The notes: generated by a model not told the origin, from the letters alone. Positions 34,969 through 43,737 are shown, counted from the first letter of the stretch. The stretch: DNA of 64,000 bases from Paenibacillus sp. Root444D2 (GCF_001426375.1 NZ_LMEO01000050.1:811178-875177), one strand, 5' to 3'. Made by a program: numbers and translations.

Positions 34969-36311
34969 AACTTAAGGATTACCTTCGCCTTGGCTGGGAT
35001 CAACTGCAGCGACGCAAGGTTGTGACAGCGCTTTGTACCGTCGGAATTGCCATTGGCTCGGCTTCCATCATGGTTGCTCTTGGCTTTGGCGAATCAATTC
35101 AACACTACAGTCAGAAGCAAATGAGCTTCTATCTCAAAACCGATGAAATTACAATCGTTGACCAAAACAGCGATCCTAACAGTCCTTCTAAAGTTACGTC
35201 AAGTAAGCTCGATCTCATTCGTACCTTTCCTCATGTTAAATCGGTTGCTAGTTTTCAAGATTTAGGGCAATTCAGCTTCACTGTCGATGACGGCAAACAA
35301 AGCTACCTTAATCTCAAGGCAACGGAGTTGAGTACTTTAGAGGACTTTGACTCCAAGTTCCAACAAGGAGGGGCTAGTGATCAGGATAATAATATCGTCC
35401 TCAATTATGGAGCTACACTTGGTGTCTTGGATGTAAAGACGCAGGAAGTACGTAATAAACTTATGCAGCAAAATCCTAGCAAGGAACAGTCCGAAACCTA
35501 TCGTCAAATGGGTGCTATTCCTTACCCTCTATATCAAAAGCAAATTTCATTGAAATCGAATAATAACCAAGAGCAGTCAGGTAACCAATCAGGGACTACA
35601 ACTCAACCAAATGAGGTGACAGTTCGCGTCATTGGCGTACTGAAAAAGCCCGATGGATTGCCAGAATCCATGCTGCAAGGGAACAAATCCGCCTATGTCT
35701 CCCCTGAAACAGGACTCAAAATTCTACAAGCCCAAAATAAGTCCTCAACGAATAGACATGTTCAATATTCAGAAGTTAGAGTCAAAGTTGATAGCAGTAT
35801 GAATGTGAAACAAGTTGATGAAATGATTAAAAAACTTCAACTCACAACACAGACTAATTTGTATCAAGAAGATCGCATGAAAGGCGAATTTGCCATTGTT
35901 AGATTGCTGCTCACCGGTGTTGGCCTTTTTGTTCTCTTCGTAGCTTCCATATCCATCGTGGTCGCGATGACAATGTCCACTCATCAGCGCAGGCGACAGA
36001 TTGGAATCATGAAAGTACTTGGCGCGAATTTGAAACAAATCCGCAATATGTTTATCGTGGAATCTTCGCTTCTAGGCATGCTAGGCGGCTTTGTAGGTAT
36101 TTTGCTCTCTTATTGGGTCATTTGGGGAATTAATTTGATCATTATCCGATTTGGTTCCAATAGAGGGGATCCCGTGGAAATTTTATTTATAAGCTTATGG
36201 ATTCTTCCAGTCGGCATGTTTTTTGCAATTATGACGGGCGTTCTTTCGGGTCTATACCCTGCAGTTAAAGCTTCTCGAACCGATGCGCTAACCGCAATTA
36301 AACGAGAATAG
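34965..36311 (+). CDS. MacB-type ABC transporter permease (FtsX fold)
   Basis: A 448-residue permease: one N-terminal helix (about 22-45), a large extracytoplasmic MacB_PCD domain (about 50-310) with a low-complexity Asn/Gln/Ser stretch, and three C-terminal helices in the FtsX domain ending in LYPAVKASRTDALTAIKRE. The genes before and after supply the ATPase and the adaptor. Likely cargo: peptides or antibiotics, not determinable here. Confidence 0.88.
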   Translation: MKLKDYLRLGWDQLQRRKVVTALCTVGIAIGSASIMVALGFGESIQHYSQKQMSFYLKTDEITIVDQNSDPNSPSKVTSSKLDLIRTFPHVKSVASFQDLGQFSFTVDDGKQSYLNLKATELSTLEDFDSKFQQGGASDQDNNIVLNYGATLGVLDVKTQEVRNKLMQQNPSKEQSETYRQMGAIPYPLYQKQISLKSNNNQEQSGNQSGTTTQPNEVTVRVIGVLKKPDGLPESMLQGNKSAYVSPETGLKILQAQNKSSTNRHVQYSEVRVKVDSSMNVKQVDEMIKKLQLTTQTNLYQEDRMKGEFAIVRLLLTGVGLFVLFVASISIVVAMTMSTHQRRRQIGIMKVLGANLKQIRNMFIVESSLLGMLGGFVGILLSYWVIWGINLIIIRFGSNRGDPVEILFISLWILPVGMFFAIMTGVLSGLYPAVKASRTDALTAIKRE

Positions 36312-36324
36312 GAGATTGTTTAGC

Positions 36325-37422
36325 ATGAGGAAAAAGAAAACATGGATGCTAATTCTAACGGCAGTCATTGTCTGCGGCATTAGCAGCATTCTATACATAT
36401 CAAGCCATCCTAATCAAATGAATACAAAGAATGCCGACGCAGGTGCTGCGTTCAATGCCCTACAATTCAAAGTTACAAAAGAAGATCTTGTTAATAGCAT
36501 TGAAGTGAAAGGAAAGTCTTCTTATGAGAAGGAGACTCGCGTCTACGCCCCCTTCACCGGCGAAATAAAAGCCTGGCACATAACTGACGGGGCTCAAGTA
36601 AAAAAGGGGCAGCAGTTGTTTGAGCTTGATGCCACTCCGCTAAGAAGTGAAATTGCAGCACTACAATCAAACTTGAAGAAACAAAAGTTGGAAGCCGACT
36701 TAGCCAATTTCAAAGCTGCTGGGCCTGGGGGGGATACTGTCGCTGCAGGTGCTGTTAGTGAAGATGATGCCCGCCAGCGCTTCGCCGCGTCAGAAGGACG
36801 TAAAATTCAAGAACAGTTGAATGCGGTCAATGATCAATCCATTCAATTGCAATTGGCTAAGAAACAAGAGAAAGTAGAACAAGCTTCCTTCGTTGCGCCT
36901 GAGAATGGCATCTTCTTATTCGAAGACTCCTCCAAAATTCCTAAGTCTGTCGAAGAAAGCGTGCGTATCGGTAAAATCGTAGATTTGACGAGATTACAGT
37001 TGGTTTGCACGGTTGGTGAATTTGATGTATTTCGAATTAAGCCAGATATGCTCGTGCAAGTAAAAGTAGACGCGCTCAAACAGAAAAAGCTTCAAGGTAA
37101 GGTTGAAAAAGTATCCAAGTTTGCCAAGTCTGGCACGGAGCAAGGCACGAGTTCAGCTCAATTCGAAGTTACCATCTCATTAGAACCAAATGAGCAGCTA
37201 ATCGCCGGACTCAGCCTCTCAGGCACGATAGAAACAGATAAAAAGCCACAAACTATTGTCGTACCTACATTAGCCGTGCTTCACGAGAAAGAAGTCTACT
37301 ACGTGATGCTGCAAACGGCTCAAGGCGTAGAACGCCGTGAAATTGAGATTGGGTTGGAAACCCCTGAGAAAACCGAAGTGCTAAAAGGTCTGAATGAAGG
37401 CGATACGGTTGTGCTGCAATAA
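36325..37422 (+). CDS. HlyD/MacA-type efflux adaptor
   Basis: A 365-residue membrane-fusion-type protein. It has an N-terminal membrane anchor (about residues 8-25), a biotinyl-lipoyl-like domain (YAPFTGEIKAWHITDGAQVKKGQQLFELD), a short coiled coil and beta-barrel domains ending with GLNEGDTVVL. In Gram-positive bacteria such adaptors act outside the membrane with MacB permeases. ATG 36325 is favoured over a TTG three codons upstream because AGGAGA then lies at a normal distance. Confidence 0.85.
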   Translation: MRKKKTWMLILTAVIVCGISSILYISSHPNQMNTKNADAGAAFNALQFKVTKEDLVNSIEVKGKSSYEKETRVYAPFTGEIKAWHITDGAQVKKGQQLFELDATPLRSEIAALQSNLKKQKLEADLANFKAAGPGGDTVAAGAVSEDDARQRFAASEGRKIQEQLNAVNDQSIQLQLAKKQEKVEQASFVAPENGIFLFEDSSKIPKSVEESVRIGKIVDLTRLQLVCTVGEFDVFRIKPDMLVQVKVDALKQKKLQGKVEKVSKFAKSGTEQGTSSAQFEVTISLEPNEQLIAGLSLSGTIETDKKPQTIVVPTLAVLHEKEVYYVMLQTAQGVERREIEIGLETPEKTEVLKGLNEGDTVVLQ

Positions 37423-37508
37423 CAACTGCTTTATAATAACGATAAAGTCTTAGTACCAAGTAACAAAATATGCACAATTCAAGCAGCAAAGGCAGGTAGT
37501 TGTTTTTT

Positions 37509-38156
37509 ATGAATTATGAAGATTTTAAGTCGATTGTACTCGAGCGCCGCAGTGTTCGAAACTTTACAGAACAAGAAGTTGCCACGGAAGATATTCGTGA
37601 AATTATCGACTGTGCCAGATATGCACCCAGCGATACGAATTCCCAAACTTGGAAGTTTATTGCGGTAAGAAATACAGAGAAAATCAAACATATCGAACAA
37701 TTGACCTGGGACCAACTGCATCTTCGTGCGTCGGCTGCCGAGGAAAAAGGTCTTTCGCGAGAAGCACGCTTGCTAGTGAAATCATTCGGTCCCTACGCCA
37801 CAGCGTTCTCCGATGCTCCCGTTCTTATCATTTGCTTAGCAACGCCTTATGAATCGAAGTTCCGTGATCGTATTTTTGATCCGATTCAACTCGTCGATGA
37901 CACCGTATGGGCCGAAGAAGGCATTAAGAGCTCCTGTTTAGCCTCTCAGAACCTGATGCTCGCCGCGCACGCTAGAGGCTTGGCAACATGCCCGATGACG
38001 GGCCCCGTGCTGCTAGCCCAAGATCAAATCCGAACTTATCTGGACATCCCGGAAGAATGTCAGATTAATATGGTCATCGCCCTCGGTTATCCGAAGGATC
38101 GTCCAGGCAAACTGGCACGCAAAGAAGTCGATGATATTCTTCAAATTATTGACTAA
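37509..38156 (+). CDS. Nitroreductase-family flavoprotein
   Basis: A 215-residue FMN-dependent oxidoreductase. The start region ERRSVRNFTEQEV and CARYAPSDTNSQTWKF binds FMN; the C-terminal half has AHARGLATCPMTG and ALGYPKD. Members reduce nitro compounds, quinones or flavins. It lies 86 bp after the adaptor gene and may belong to the export operon. A hairpin follows. Confidence 0.87.
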   Translation: MNYEDFKSIVLERRSVRNFTEQEVATEDIREIIDCARYAPSDTNSQTWKFIAVRNTEKIKHIEQLTWDQLHLRASAAEEKGLSREARLLVKSFGPYATAFSDAPVLIICLATPYESKFRDRIFDPIQLVDDTVWAEEGIKSSCLASQNLMLAAHARGLATCPMTGPVLLAQDQIRTYLDIPEECQINMVIALGYPKDRPGKLARKEVDDILQIID

Positions 38157-38167
38157 TAGGATCGAAT

Positions 38168-38203
38168 AAGGAGCTGCCGCATTCTGCGGACAGCTCCTTT
38201 TGT
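38168..38203. terminator. Terminator after the nitroreductase gene
   Basis: AAGGAGCTG pairs with CAGCTCCTT around an inner CGCA/TGCG stem and is followed by TTGTTT. It also faces the convergent MMPL remnant. Confidence 0.82.
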
Positions 38204-38620
38204 TTAGGCGCGTTTGTTTTCATATTGGGCTTGTGGTTGTTGTTTGATTTTACCCGGCCAGAAGGACGCCTCTCCAAGCAGCATCGTAATCGAAGGTACG
38301 AGGAATGGCCTAACAATAAATGTGTCTAGGATAACGCCGATTGCACAGATAACACCGAATTGGACAAGCACTTGAATGGGCAGTGAGGCTAGAACTGCGA
38401 ACGTTCCAGCGAGAATTAAGCCCGCAGAGGTGATGACACTGCTCGTTTGGCTGACGCCTAGGCGTATCGCATCCTTCAGCTTTAAGCGATTTCGCTCTTG
38501 CCATATGCTAGATACCATGAAGATATTGTAATCCTCTCCTAAGGCAACGAGGAAAACAAACGCATAGAGCGGAATTAATCCCTGAATGGCCGACGTGTCC
38601 ATGAAGTAATGCAGAATCAG
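38204..38620 (-). pseudogene. C-terminal remnant of an MMPL/RND-type transporter
   Basis: The frame encodes only the last 130-140 residues of an MMPL (YdfJ-like) transporter: LIPLYAFVFLVALGEDYNIF and the final three to four helices with ITSAGLILAGTFAVLASLP. Full members have about 700 residues or more. Homology appears to run up to a stop at 38621, where it ends abruptly against a TetR-like remnant on the other strand. A 132-residue protein from ATG 38602 is formally possible but would not be a working transporter. Confidence 0.8.
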
Positions 38621-38627
38621 CTATAAA

Positions 38628-38699
38628 ATGTTCCCGCGTGAAAGTGAAGCAGCTAAACAAATCATCGACATCTTATGGCATGGTTTATTCCCTCAGTGA
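38628..38699 (+). pseudogene. C-terminal remnant of a TetR-type regulator
   Basis: A short plus-strand frame (MFPRESEAAKQIIDILWHGL then FPQ and stop) looks like the last helix of a TetR/AcrR regulator, whose C-termini often read as a DILWxGL-type helix. It has no start signal of its own and is followed by a good terminator. With the MMPL remnant it suggests a deleted divergent regulator/transporter pair. The call rests on a short stretch, so confidence is moderate. Confidence 0.5.
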
Positions 38700-38705
38700 T
38701 AATTT

Positions 38706-38752
38706 AAAGCCTATACAATTCCTTCCCCCCATAGGACTTGTATAGGCTTTTA
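38706..38752 (+). terminator. Terminator after the TetR-like remnant
   Basis: AAAGCCTATACAA pairs with TTGTATAGGCTTT across about 20 nt and T-rich sequence follows. Its survival next to only 72 bp of coding remnant supports loss of the rest of a gene. Confidence 0.75.
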
Positions 38753-38812
38753 CTTATATGTTCTCATCATCAAATTCCATGGCTAATTTCTTGGAAAAAT
38801 TTAATTTTTTTA

Positions 38813-38831
38813 AACATTATAACGTTATATT
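38813..38831 (+). repeat. Operator-like repeat, copy 1
   Basis: AACATTATAACGTTATATT contains the perfect 12-bp palindrome TATAACGTTATA. An identical 19-bp copy lies 46 bp downstream. The pair is upstream of the sugar-acid operon, which encodes a GntR/UTRA regulator, the likely ligand. Confidence 0.65.
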
Positions 38832-38858
38832 TACTTCGATAATTTTCTGTGCTATTGT

Positions 38859-38877
38859 AACATTATAACGTTATATT
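38859..38877 (+). repeat. Operator-like repeat, copy 2
   Basis: This 19-bp sequence is identical to that at 38813-38831. The centres are 46 bp apart, between four and five helical turns, which would allow two dimers to bind around the promoter. Confidence 0.65.
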
Positions 38878-38936
38878 CTTTACAACTAATCACACTTCTC
38901 TCCTATGTATGTGAGGAGATATCTAGGCAATCTTAA

Positions 38937-38951
38937 ATGTAAGCGTTAATA
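38937..38951 (+). promoter_or_regulatory. CcpA cre-like site before the sugar-acid operon
   Basis: ATGTAAGCGTTAATA matches the cre consensus WTGNAANCGNWNNCW except for one position. It lies about 30 bp before the amidohydrolase start, where CcpA binding would repress. Confidence 0.5.
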
Positions 38952-38978
38952 ATTTGATTGCAGAAAAAGGTGACAAAC

Positions 38979-40082
38979 ATGCAAGAGAGATTCGTATTGC
39001 ACAATGTAAAGCACGTAAATGGAGAATGTCTCGATATTGTAATTGAAGACGGGAAAATCGCTGACTTAACCAGATCTGGGAGCGGACATGGGAACCAGAT
39101 CATTGATTATTCTGGTGTTTATGTCTCGAGTGGCTGGATTGATCTGCACACCCATGCTTTTCCTGACTTTGATCCCTACGGCGATGAAATCGATGAGATC
39201 GGAATCAAGCAAGGTGTAACCACCATTGTAGACGCAGGAAGTTGCGGTGCTGACCGAATTGCAGACTTAGCTGCAAGTAGGGAACGAGCCCAAACGAACT
39301 TGTTTGCCTTTTTGAACATTTCACGTATTGGTTTGGAAAGAGTCGATGAATTATCCAACATGGCATGGATCGATAAGAACAAGGCTGTGCAAGCCGTAAA
39401 TCAATATAAAGATATCATTGTTGGATTAAAGGCAAGAATAAGCAAAAGTGTTGTTCGTGACTGCGGCATTGAACCTTTGCTCGCTGCGCGTGCAATTTCT
39501 CATGAAACCTCTCTCCCATTGATGGTTCATATCGGTTCAGGACCGCCGAGTATCGAAGATATCCTTTCACTTTTAGAGAAAAAAGATATCATTACCCATT
39601 ATCTGAATGGGAAAGCTAATAATCTTTTTGATGAGGATGGAAAGCCGTTATACGCGTTTACGGAAGCTATTGAAAGAGGCGTGCATCTGGATGTTGGTCA
39701 CGGCACGGCAAGCTTTTCCTTTAAAGTTGCGGAAGCAGCGAAACAACATCATATCGGTTTAGATACCATCAGTACAGACATCTACCGCGGGAACCGATTG
39801 AACGGTCCGGTATATAGTATGTCCCATGTACTCTCGAAATTTCTTTACTTAGGGTACTCCCTTGAAGAGGTCATCGCAGCGGTCACCACACATGCAGCAA
39901 ATTGGCTAAATAAGCCAGAACTTGGTCGAATTCAAATTGGTGACATTGCCAATCTAACCCTGTTTACAGTTCTTCAAAATGAACCGACTGAACTTGTTGA
40001 TTCTGAAGGCGACAAGCGTATAGCAGAACAAATCTTACAAGCCAAAGGAGTGGTTGTGAATGGCTCTCTCATTAAATGCTAA
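38979..40082 (+). CDS. Amidohydrolase/deacetylase-family metallohydrolase
   Basis: A 367-residue TIM-barrel amidohydrolase of the dihydroorotase-like branch (EF_0837-type). Metal ligands are visible in WIDLHTHAFPDFD, MVHIGSG, THYLNGK, DVGHG and the final Asp in TISTDIY; the lysine in VGLKARISKS may be the bridging one. It probably removes an N-acyl or amide group from the operon's substrate; that is an inference. ATG 38979 has AAGGTGA upstream; a TTG at 38958 is less likely. It overlaps the next gene by 23 bp. Confidence 0.82.
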   Translation: MQERFVLHNVKHVNGECLDIVIEDGKIADLTRSGSGHGNQIIDYSGVYVSSGWIDLHTHAFPDFDPYGDEIDEIGIKQGVTTIVDAGSCGADRIADLAASRERAQTNLFAFLNISRIGLERVDELSNMAWIDKNKAVQAVNQYKDIIVGLKARISKSVVRDCGIEPLLAARAISHETSLPLMVHIGSGPPSIEDILSLLEKKDIITHYLNGKANNLFDEDGKPLYAFTEAIERGVHLDVGHGTASFSFKVAEAAKQHHIGLDTISTDIYRGNRLNGPVYSMSHVLSKFLYLGYSLEEVIAAVTTHAANWLNKPELGRIQIGDIANLTLFTVLQNEPTELVDSEGDKRIAEQILQAKGVVVNGSLIKC

Positions 40083-41163
40083 ATATGATCTAAAGCGTGT
40101 CATCAATGCAAGTGGACGAATGAGCATTCTAGGTGTATCTGCTCCGACTGATACGGTCATGGAAGCCATGAAGCATGGCGGGCAAAATTACGTTGAGATC
40201 GCAGATCTCGTTGATAAAGCAGGCGACTATATCGCTAATATCCTAGGTTCCGAAGCTGCGGTTGTCGTCAATTCCGCCTCAAGCGGCATCGCACTCTCTA
40301 TCGCAGCTGTTGTGACTGAAGGGAATCGTCGCAAGAGTGAACGTCTGCATCAAGAGCCTATTCCCAAAAGCGAAATCATCATGCTCAAAGGTCACAATGT
40401 CCAATACGGAGCACCCGTTGAAACAATGATCTACTTGGGAGGCGGAAAGCTAGTAGAAGTTGGCTACGCCAATGAGGGTAAAGCTGAGCATATCGAAGAT
40501 GCGATTACTGAAACTACAGCTGCCATACTTTACGTGAAATCCCATCATGCCGTCCAAAAAAATATGATTTCTGTTGAAGAAGCATGGGAGATTGCAAAGC
40601 GAAATGGTGTTCCGCTTATCGTAGATGCAGCCGCAGAAGAAGATATTCAAAAGTACGTAAAATACTCAGATCTTGCCATCTACAGTGGTTCAAAAGCCAT
40701 TGAAGGTCCAACTTCAGGGATTATTGGCGGGAAGCGTTGCTTTATCGAGTGGGTAAAAGTACAACTGTATGGAATTGGGCGAAGTATGAAAGTAGGCAAA
40801 GAAACTACCTTCGGCTTACTTCAAGCGCTTGATGAGTACGGCGTCAAAGAGGATAAAAGCGAACAGGAAAAAGCAGCTTTGCAAGTATTAATGCCTCTCA
40901 GTGAAATAAAAGGTTTAAAAGTGACCATTGTACAGGATGAAGCCGGTCGTGCGATTTTCCGCGCACGCATTCAAATTGATCCTGAGCAAGCAGGCACTAC
41001 GGCCAAGGAAGTAGTCGCAGGCCTGCAGAATGGTGAGATTGCTATCTACACACGCGATTATGGCGTGAGACAGGGCTATTTCGATATCGATCCACGTCCG
41101 CTTCAGAGCGATGACATTGAGGTTATCGCTGCTCAAATACGTAAACTACTAGGAGGCCACTAA
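40060..41163 (+). CDS. dgaE: DgaE-like PLP-dependent ammonia-lyase
   Basis: A 367-residue fold-type I PLP enzyme related to SelA and to DgaE, which converts D-glucosaminate 6-phosphate to 2-keto-3-deoxygluconate 6-phosphate and ammonia. The PLP lysine is K212 in YSGSKAIEGP, and the Asp that holds the ring is in LIVDAAAEED. The operon has no PTS genes and contains a separate sugar kinase, so the substrate here may be unphosphorylated. Tight overlap with the genes on both sides shows co-expression. Confidence 0.82.
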   Translation: MALSLNAKYDLKRVINASGRMSILGVSAPTDTVMEAMKHGGQNYVEIADLVDKAGDYIANILGSEAAVVVNSASSGIALSIAAVVTEGNRRKSERLHQEPIPKSEIIMLKGHNVQYGAPVETMIYLGGGKLVEVGYANEGKAEHIEDAITETTAAILYVKSHHAVQKNMISVEEAWEIAKRNGVPLIVDAAAEEDIQKYVKYSDLAIYSGSKAIEGPTSGIIGGKRCFIEWVKVQLYGIGRSMKVGKETTFGLLQALDEYGVKEDKSEQEKAALQVLMPLSEIKGLKVTIVQDEAGRAIFRARIQIDPEQAGTTAKEVVAGLQNGEIAIYTRDYGVRQGYFDIDPRPLQSDDIEVIAAQIRKLLGGH

Positions 41164-41164
41164 C

Positions 41165-41923
41165 ATGTCCAACATTACAAAACGTTTCTACAAAGGCCGC
41201 GCGGCATTGAATGTATTGGCTAATAGTGTAGAAAATGCTAAAGAGATATTTGAAGCAGCGGAGGGTTACGTCCTTGTTGGCGTTCTTTCCAAAGACTATC
41301 CTACGGTTGAATTAGCTGTAGAAGCGATGAAAGAGTACGGAAAAGCCATTGACGAAGCCGTATCGATCGGACTTGGCGCTGGCGATAATCGTCAAGCTGC
41401 AGTTGTCGCAGCCATTGCGAAGCACTATCCCGGCAGCCACATTAACCAAGTATTCCCTGCCGTAGGTGCAACACGCGCCAATCTGGGCGACCAAGATAGC
41501 TGGATTAACAGTTTGGTGTCCCCTACTGGACGCGTTGGCTATGTCAATATCTCAACAGGTCCAATAAGCGCTGCGCAATCCGAGCTTGCAATTGTACCTA
41601 TCAAAACAGCTATTGCGCTTGTCCGCGACATGGGCGGCAATGCCTTGAAATATTTCCCGATGAACGGCTTAAGCTGCGAAGACGAATTGCGCGCTGTTGC
41701 GCAAGCATGTGGAGAAGAAGGTTTCGCATTAGAACCAACAGGCGGCATCGACATGGATAATTTCGAAACGATCCTGCGTATCGCACTGGAAGCTAAGGTT
41801 CCGCAAGTCATCCCACACGTGTATTCATCGATCATCGACAATGCTACTGGAAAGACGAGAGCCTCAGATGTCCGTAAATTACTGGGGATCATGAAGAAAC
41901 TGGTTGATCATCATGGTGGCTAA
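41165..41923 (+). CDS. dgaF: DgaF-like 2-keto-3-deoxy-6-phosphogluconate aldolase
   Basis: A 252-residue KDGP aldolase-family protein (DgaF type, distinct from the Eda family). It has the GRAALNVLANSVENAKEIFEA start, SIGLGAGDNRQ, HINQVFPAVGATR and EPTGGIDMDNF. It cleaves KDPG to pyruvate and glyceraldehyde 3-phosphate. It begins 1 bp after the DgaE-like stop and overlaps the kinase start by 11 bp. Confidence 0.85.
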   Translation: MSNITKRFYKGRAALNVLANSVENAKEIFEAAEGYVLVGVLSKDYPTVELAVEAMKEYGKAIDEAVSIGLGAGDNRQAAVVAAIAKHYPGSHINQVFPAVGATRANLGDQDSWINSLVSPTGRVGYVNISTGPISAAQSELAIVPIKTAIALVRDMGGNALKYFPMNGLSCEDELRAVAQACGEEGFALEPTGGIDMDNFETILRIALEAKVPQVIPHVYSSIIDNATGKTRASDVRKLLGIMKKLVDHHGG

Positions 41924-42932
41924 ACGAATTGCTGCTTTTGGAGAGGTCATGATGCGCTTGCAGGTGCCGGGGTATGAACTCTTATCCCAAGCTAGCAGTT
42001 TGAATTATTCTTTCTCCGGTACTGGCGTGAATGTAAGCTCAGCGCTAGCTCGCTTAGGGCATACCGGGCACCTGATATCCAGATTGCCAGCTAATGCCGT
42101 AGGAGATGCTGCAGAATCGTATTTGCGAAAATTAGGTATCTCTCAATCGTTCATTGTTCGAGGCGGTAACTACTTGGGCATGTATTTTTTAGAAAATGGA
42201 TTCGGTGCGCGGCCCAGCCGCGTAACGTACTCCAACCGTCAGGAAAGCAGCTTTAACACGGCACCTGAAAGTACTTATCATTTCGCTGAAATCGCTAAAA
42301 ATATCGATATTGTCCATTTCTGCGGCATTACCTTAGCCATGAATGATAATGTGCGGCGGCACATGAAAGATTTGGCGAGAGCGGTCAAAGCGAATGGCGG
42401 CACGGTTGTTTTCGATTGCAACTATCGTCCTGCACATTGGGGTGAAGGCGGCTATGCAAAGGCAAAACCGCATTATGAGGAAATGCTGCAGCTGGCTGAC
42501 ATTGTCATGATGAATGAAAAAGACGCGATGTTTACCCTCGGTATGCCTACCGATCAGATCGAAAGTCAAGAACAATTGATGGAGCTGATTCCAGCCGTCG
42601 CGGAGCAATATCAGATCTCTGTCATAGCAGGCACACACCGTAACATTAACGGTGACAACACACATTCCTTGCGCGGATTTATCTATAAGGACTCTAGCTT
42701 CACCTTTTCTAATCTGCTCACGTTTTCTATCTATGATAGAATTGGTGCAGGAGATGCCTTCACGAGCGGTATCGTACACGGAGAAATCCAAGGATTTTCA
42801 CCGGAGAAAACAGTCGGGTTTGCAGCGGCCGCCGGCATGCTTGCACATACGATTGTAGGCGATACTCCGATGTCATCAGAAGGCGATATTCTTCGTGCGA
42901 TGACGGAAGCCGTAGGCGATGTAGAAAGGTAG
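41913..42932 (+). CDS. PfkB-family sugar kinase, probably 2-keto-3-deoxygluconate kinase
   Basis: A 339-residue ribokinase-fold protein. The N-terminal substrate region is FSGTGVNVSSALARLGH and the C-terminal PfkB signature is IGAGDAFTSGI, with the catalytic Asp. In this operon the best fit is phosphorylation of 2-keto-3-deoxygluconate ahead of the aldolase. ATG 41913 is preferred over a TTG three codons earlier. The start overlaps the aldolase end and the stop overlaps or abuts the regulator start. Confidence 0.82.
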   Translation: MVAKRIAAFGEVMMRLQVPGYELLSQASSLNYSFSGTGVNVSSALARLGHTGHLISRLPANAVGDAAESYLRKLGISQSFIVRGGNYLGMYFLENGFGARPSRVTYSNRQESSFNTAPESTYHFAEIAKNIDIVHFCGITLAMNDNVRRHMKDLARAVKANGGTVVFDCNYRPAHWGEGGYAKAKPHYEEMLQLADIVMMNEKDAMFTLGMPTDQIESQEQLMELIPAVAEQYQISVIAGTHRNINGDNTHSLRGFIYKDSSFTFSNLLTFSIYDRIGAGDAFTSGIVHGEIQGFSPEKTVGFAAAAGMLAHTIVGDTPMSSEGDILRAMTEAVGDVER

Positions 42933-42940
42933 TGATTGGA

Positions 42941-43657
42941 TTGGCGAATTTATCCCGCAATAAAAGACCATTATATTTACAAATCATGAATATCCTGAAG
43001 GATCGCATCTTACACGGTGTGTATCCCTTGGGAATGAATATACCTTCAGAGCCACAGCTAGAGCAGGAATTCGATGTGAGTAAGATCACCATTCGCAATG
43101 CCATCAAAGAACTTGCCCAAGAAGGATATTTGGAAAAGAGCAGCGGCAAAGGGACCAAGGTTATACGAAATGCTTCTACATCCAAGCTTTCCAAATGGAA
43201 GCGTTTCACAGAAGTTCTAGTTGAAGAAGGCCATCAAATTCACAAGCAATTATTGCGAGCTGAAATTGTAACGAATGATGTAGGCACAGAACCTTATCAA
43301 TTATTTGGTGAGCACTGCTTGTTCATCGAGCGTCTTTATCATTTGAATGACACACCCTATATCCACTACTCCCACTATCTATCCATGCAAATGTCTAATA
43401 TCGAACAATCGGATTTGAATGATCAATCCTTGTATGAATTGCTTGAGGAGAACGGAATTGCCTTAGAAAAGTATCGAGATGAGTTTGCTGCTGCCACTGC
43501 TCCTTCTTATGTGGAAGAAATCTTGCATGTAAAAGAAGGAACCCCGCTATTGAAGAGATTACGTTATTCGTATGATGAACGAGGCGATCTGATCGAATTC
43601 AGCAAAGGATATTACAACACGGTCATGCACAACTATGTAGTCAATTACGACAGTTAG
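42941..43657 (+). CDS. GntR-family regulator with UTRA domain
   Basis: A 238-residue HutC-type regulator. The N-terminal winged helix reads PLYLQIMNILKDRILHGVYPLG and SEPQLEQEFDVSKITIRNAI. The C-terminal UTRA ligand domain (about 85-230) resembles those that sense phosphosugars. TTG 42941 has AAAGGT at about 10 bp; GTG 42932 is an alternative with poorer spacing. It probably binds the two palindromic repeats upstream of the operon and is released by a pathway intermediate. Confidence 0.85.
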   Translation: MANLSRNKRPLYLQIMNILKDRILHGVYPLGMNIPSEPQLEQEFDVSKITIRNAIKELAQEGYLEKSSGKGTKVIRNASTSKLSKWKRFTEVLVEEGHQIHKQLLRAEIVTNDVGTEPYQLFGEHCLFIERLYHLNDTPYIHYSHYLSMQMSNIEQSDLNDQSLYELLEENGIALEKYRDEFAAATAPSYVEEILHVKEGTPLLKRLRYSYDERGDLIEFSKGYYNTVMHNYVVNYDS

Positions 43658-43666
43658 GATACATGG

Positions 43667-43690
43667 AGAAAACGCAGTTTCCTTTTCTCG
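43667..43690 (+). terminator. Possible attenuating hairpin between regulator and permease
   Basis: GAGAAAA pairs with TTTTCTC around about 10 nt. The T-rich tail is weak, so partial termination or an RNA processing site is more likely than full termination. Confidence 0.4.
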
Positions 43691-43698
43691 TCTATACA

Positions 43699-43713
43699 TT
43701 GATAGCGCTTACT
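43699..43713 (+). promoter_or_regulatory. CcpA cre-like site before gntP
   Basis: TTGATAGCGCTTACT carries the GCGCTTAC core of the optimal cre palindrome and departs from the WTGNAANCGNWNNCW consensus at one position. It lies 25 bp before the permease start. Confidence 0.55.
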
Positions 43714-43737
43714 ACACCATGAGAAGAGGGATTATAT

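Noticed and set aside
38204..38602. An intact small membrane transporter gene
   Set aside because: The sequence matches only the C-terminal helices of the MMPL family and breaks off abruptly at a junction with another gene remnant.
42333..42791. 152-codon minus-strand ORF opposite the PfkB kinase gene
   Set aside because: It overlaps the conserved kinase domain, lacks a ribosome binding site and has shadow-like composition.
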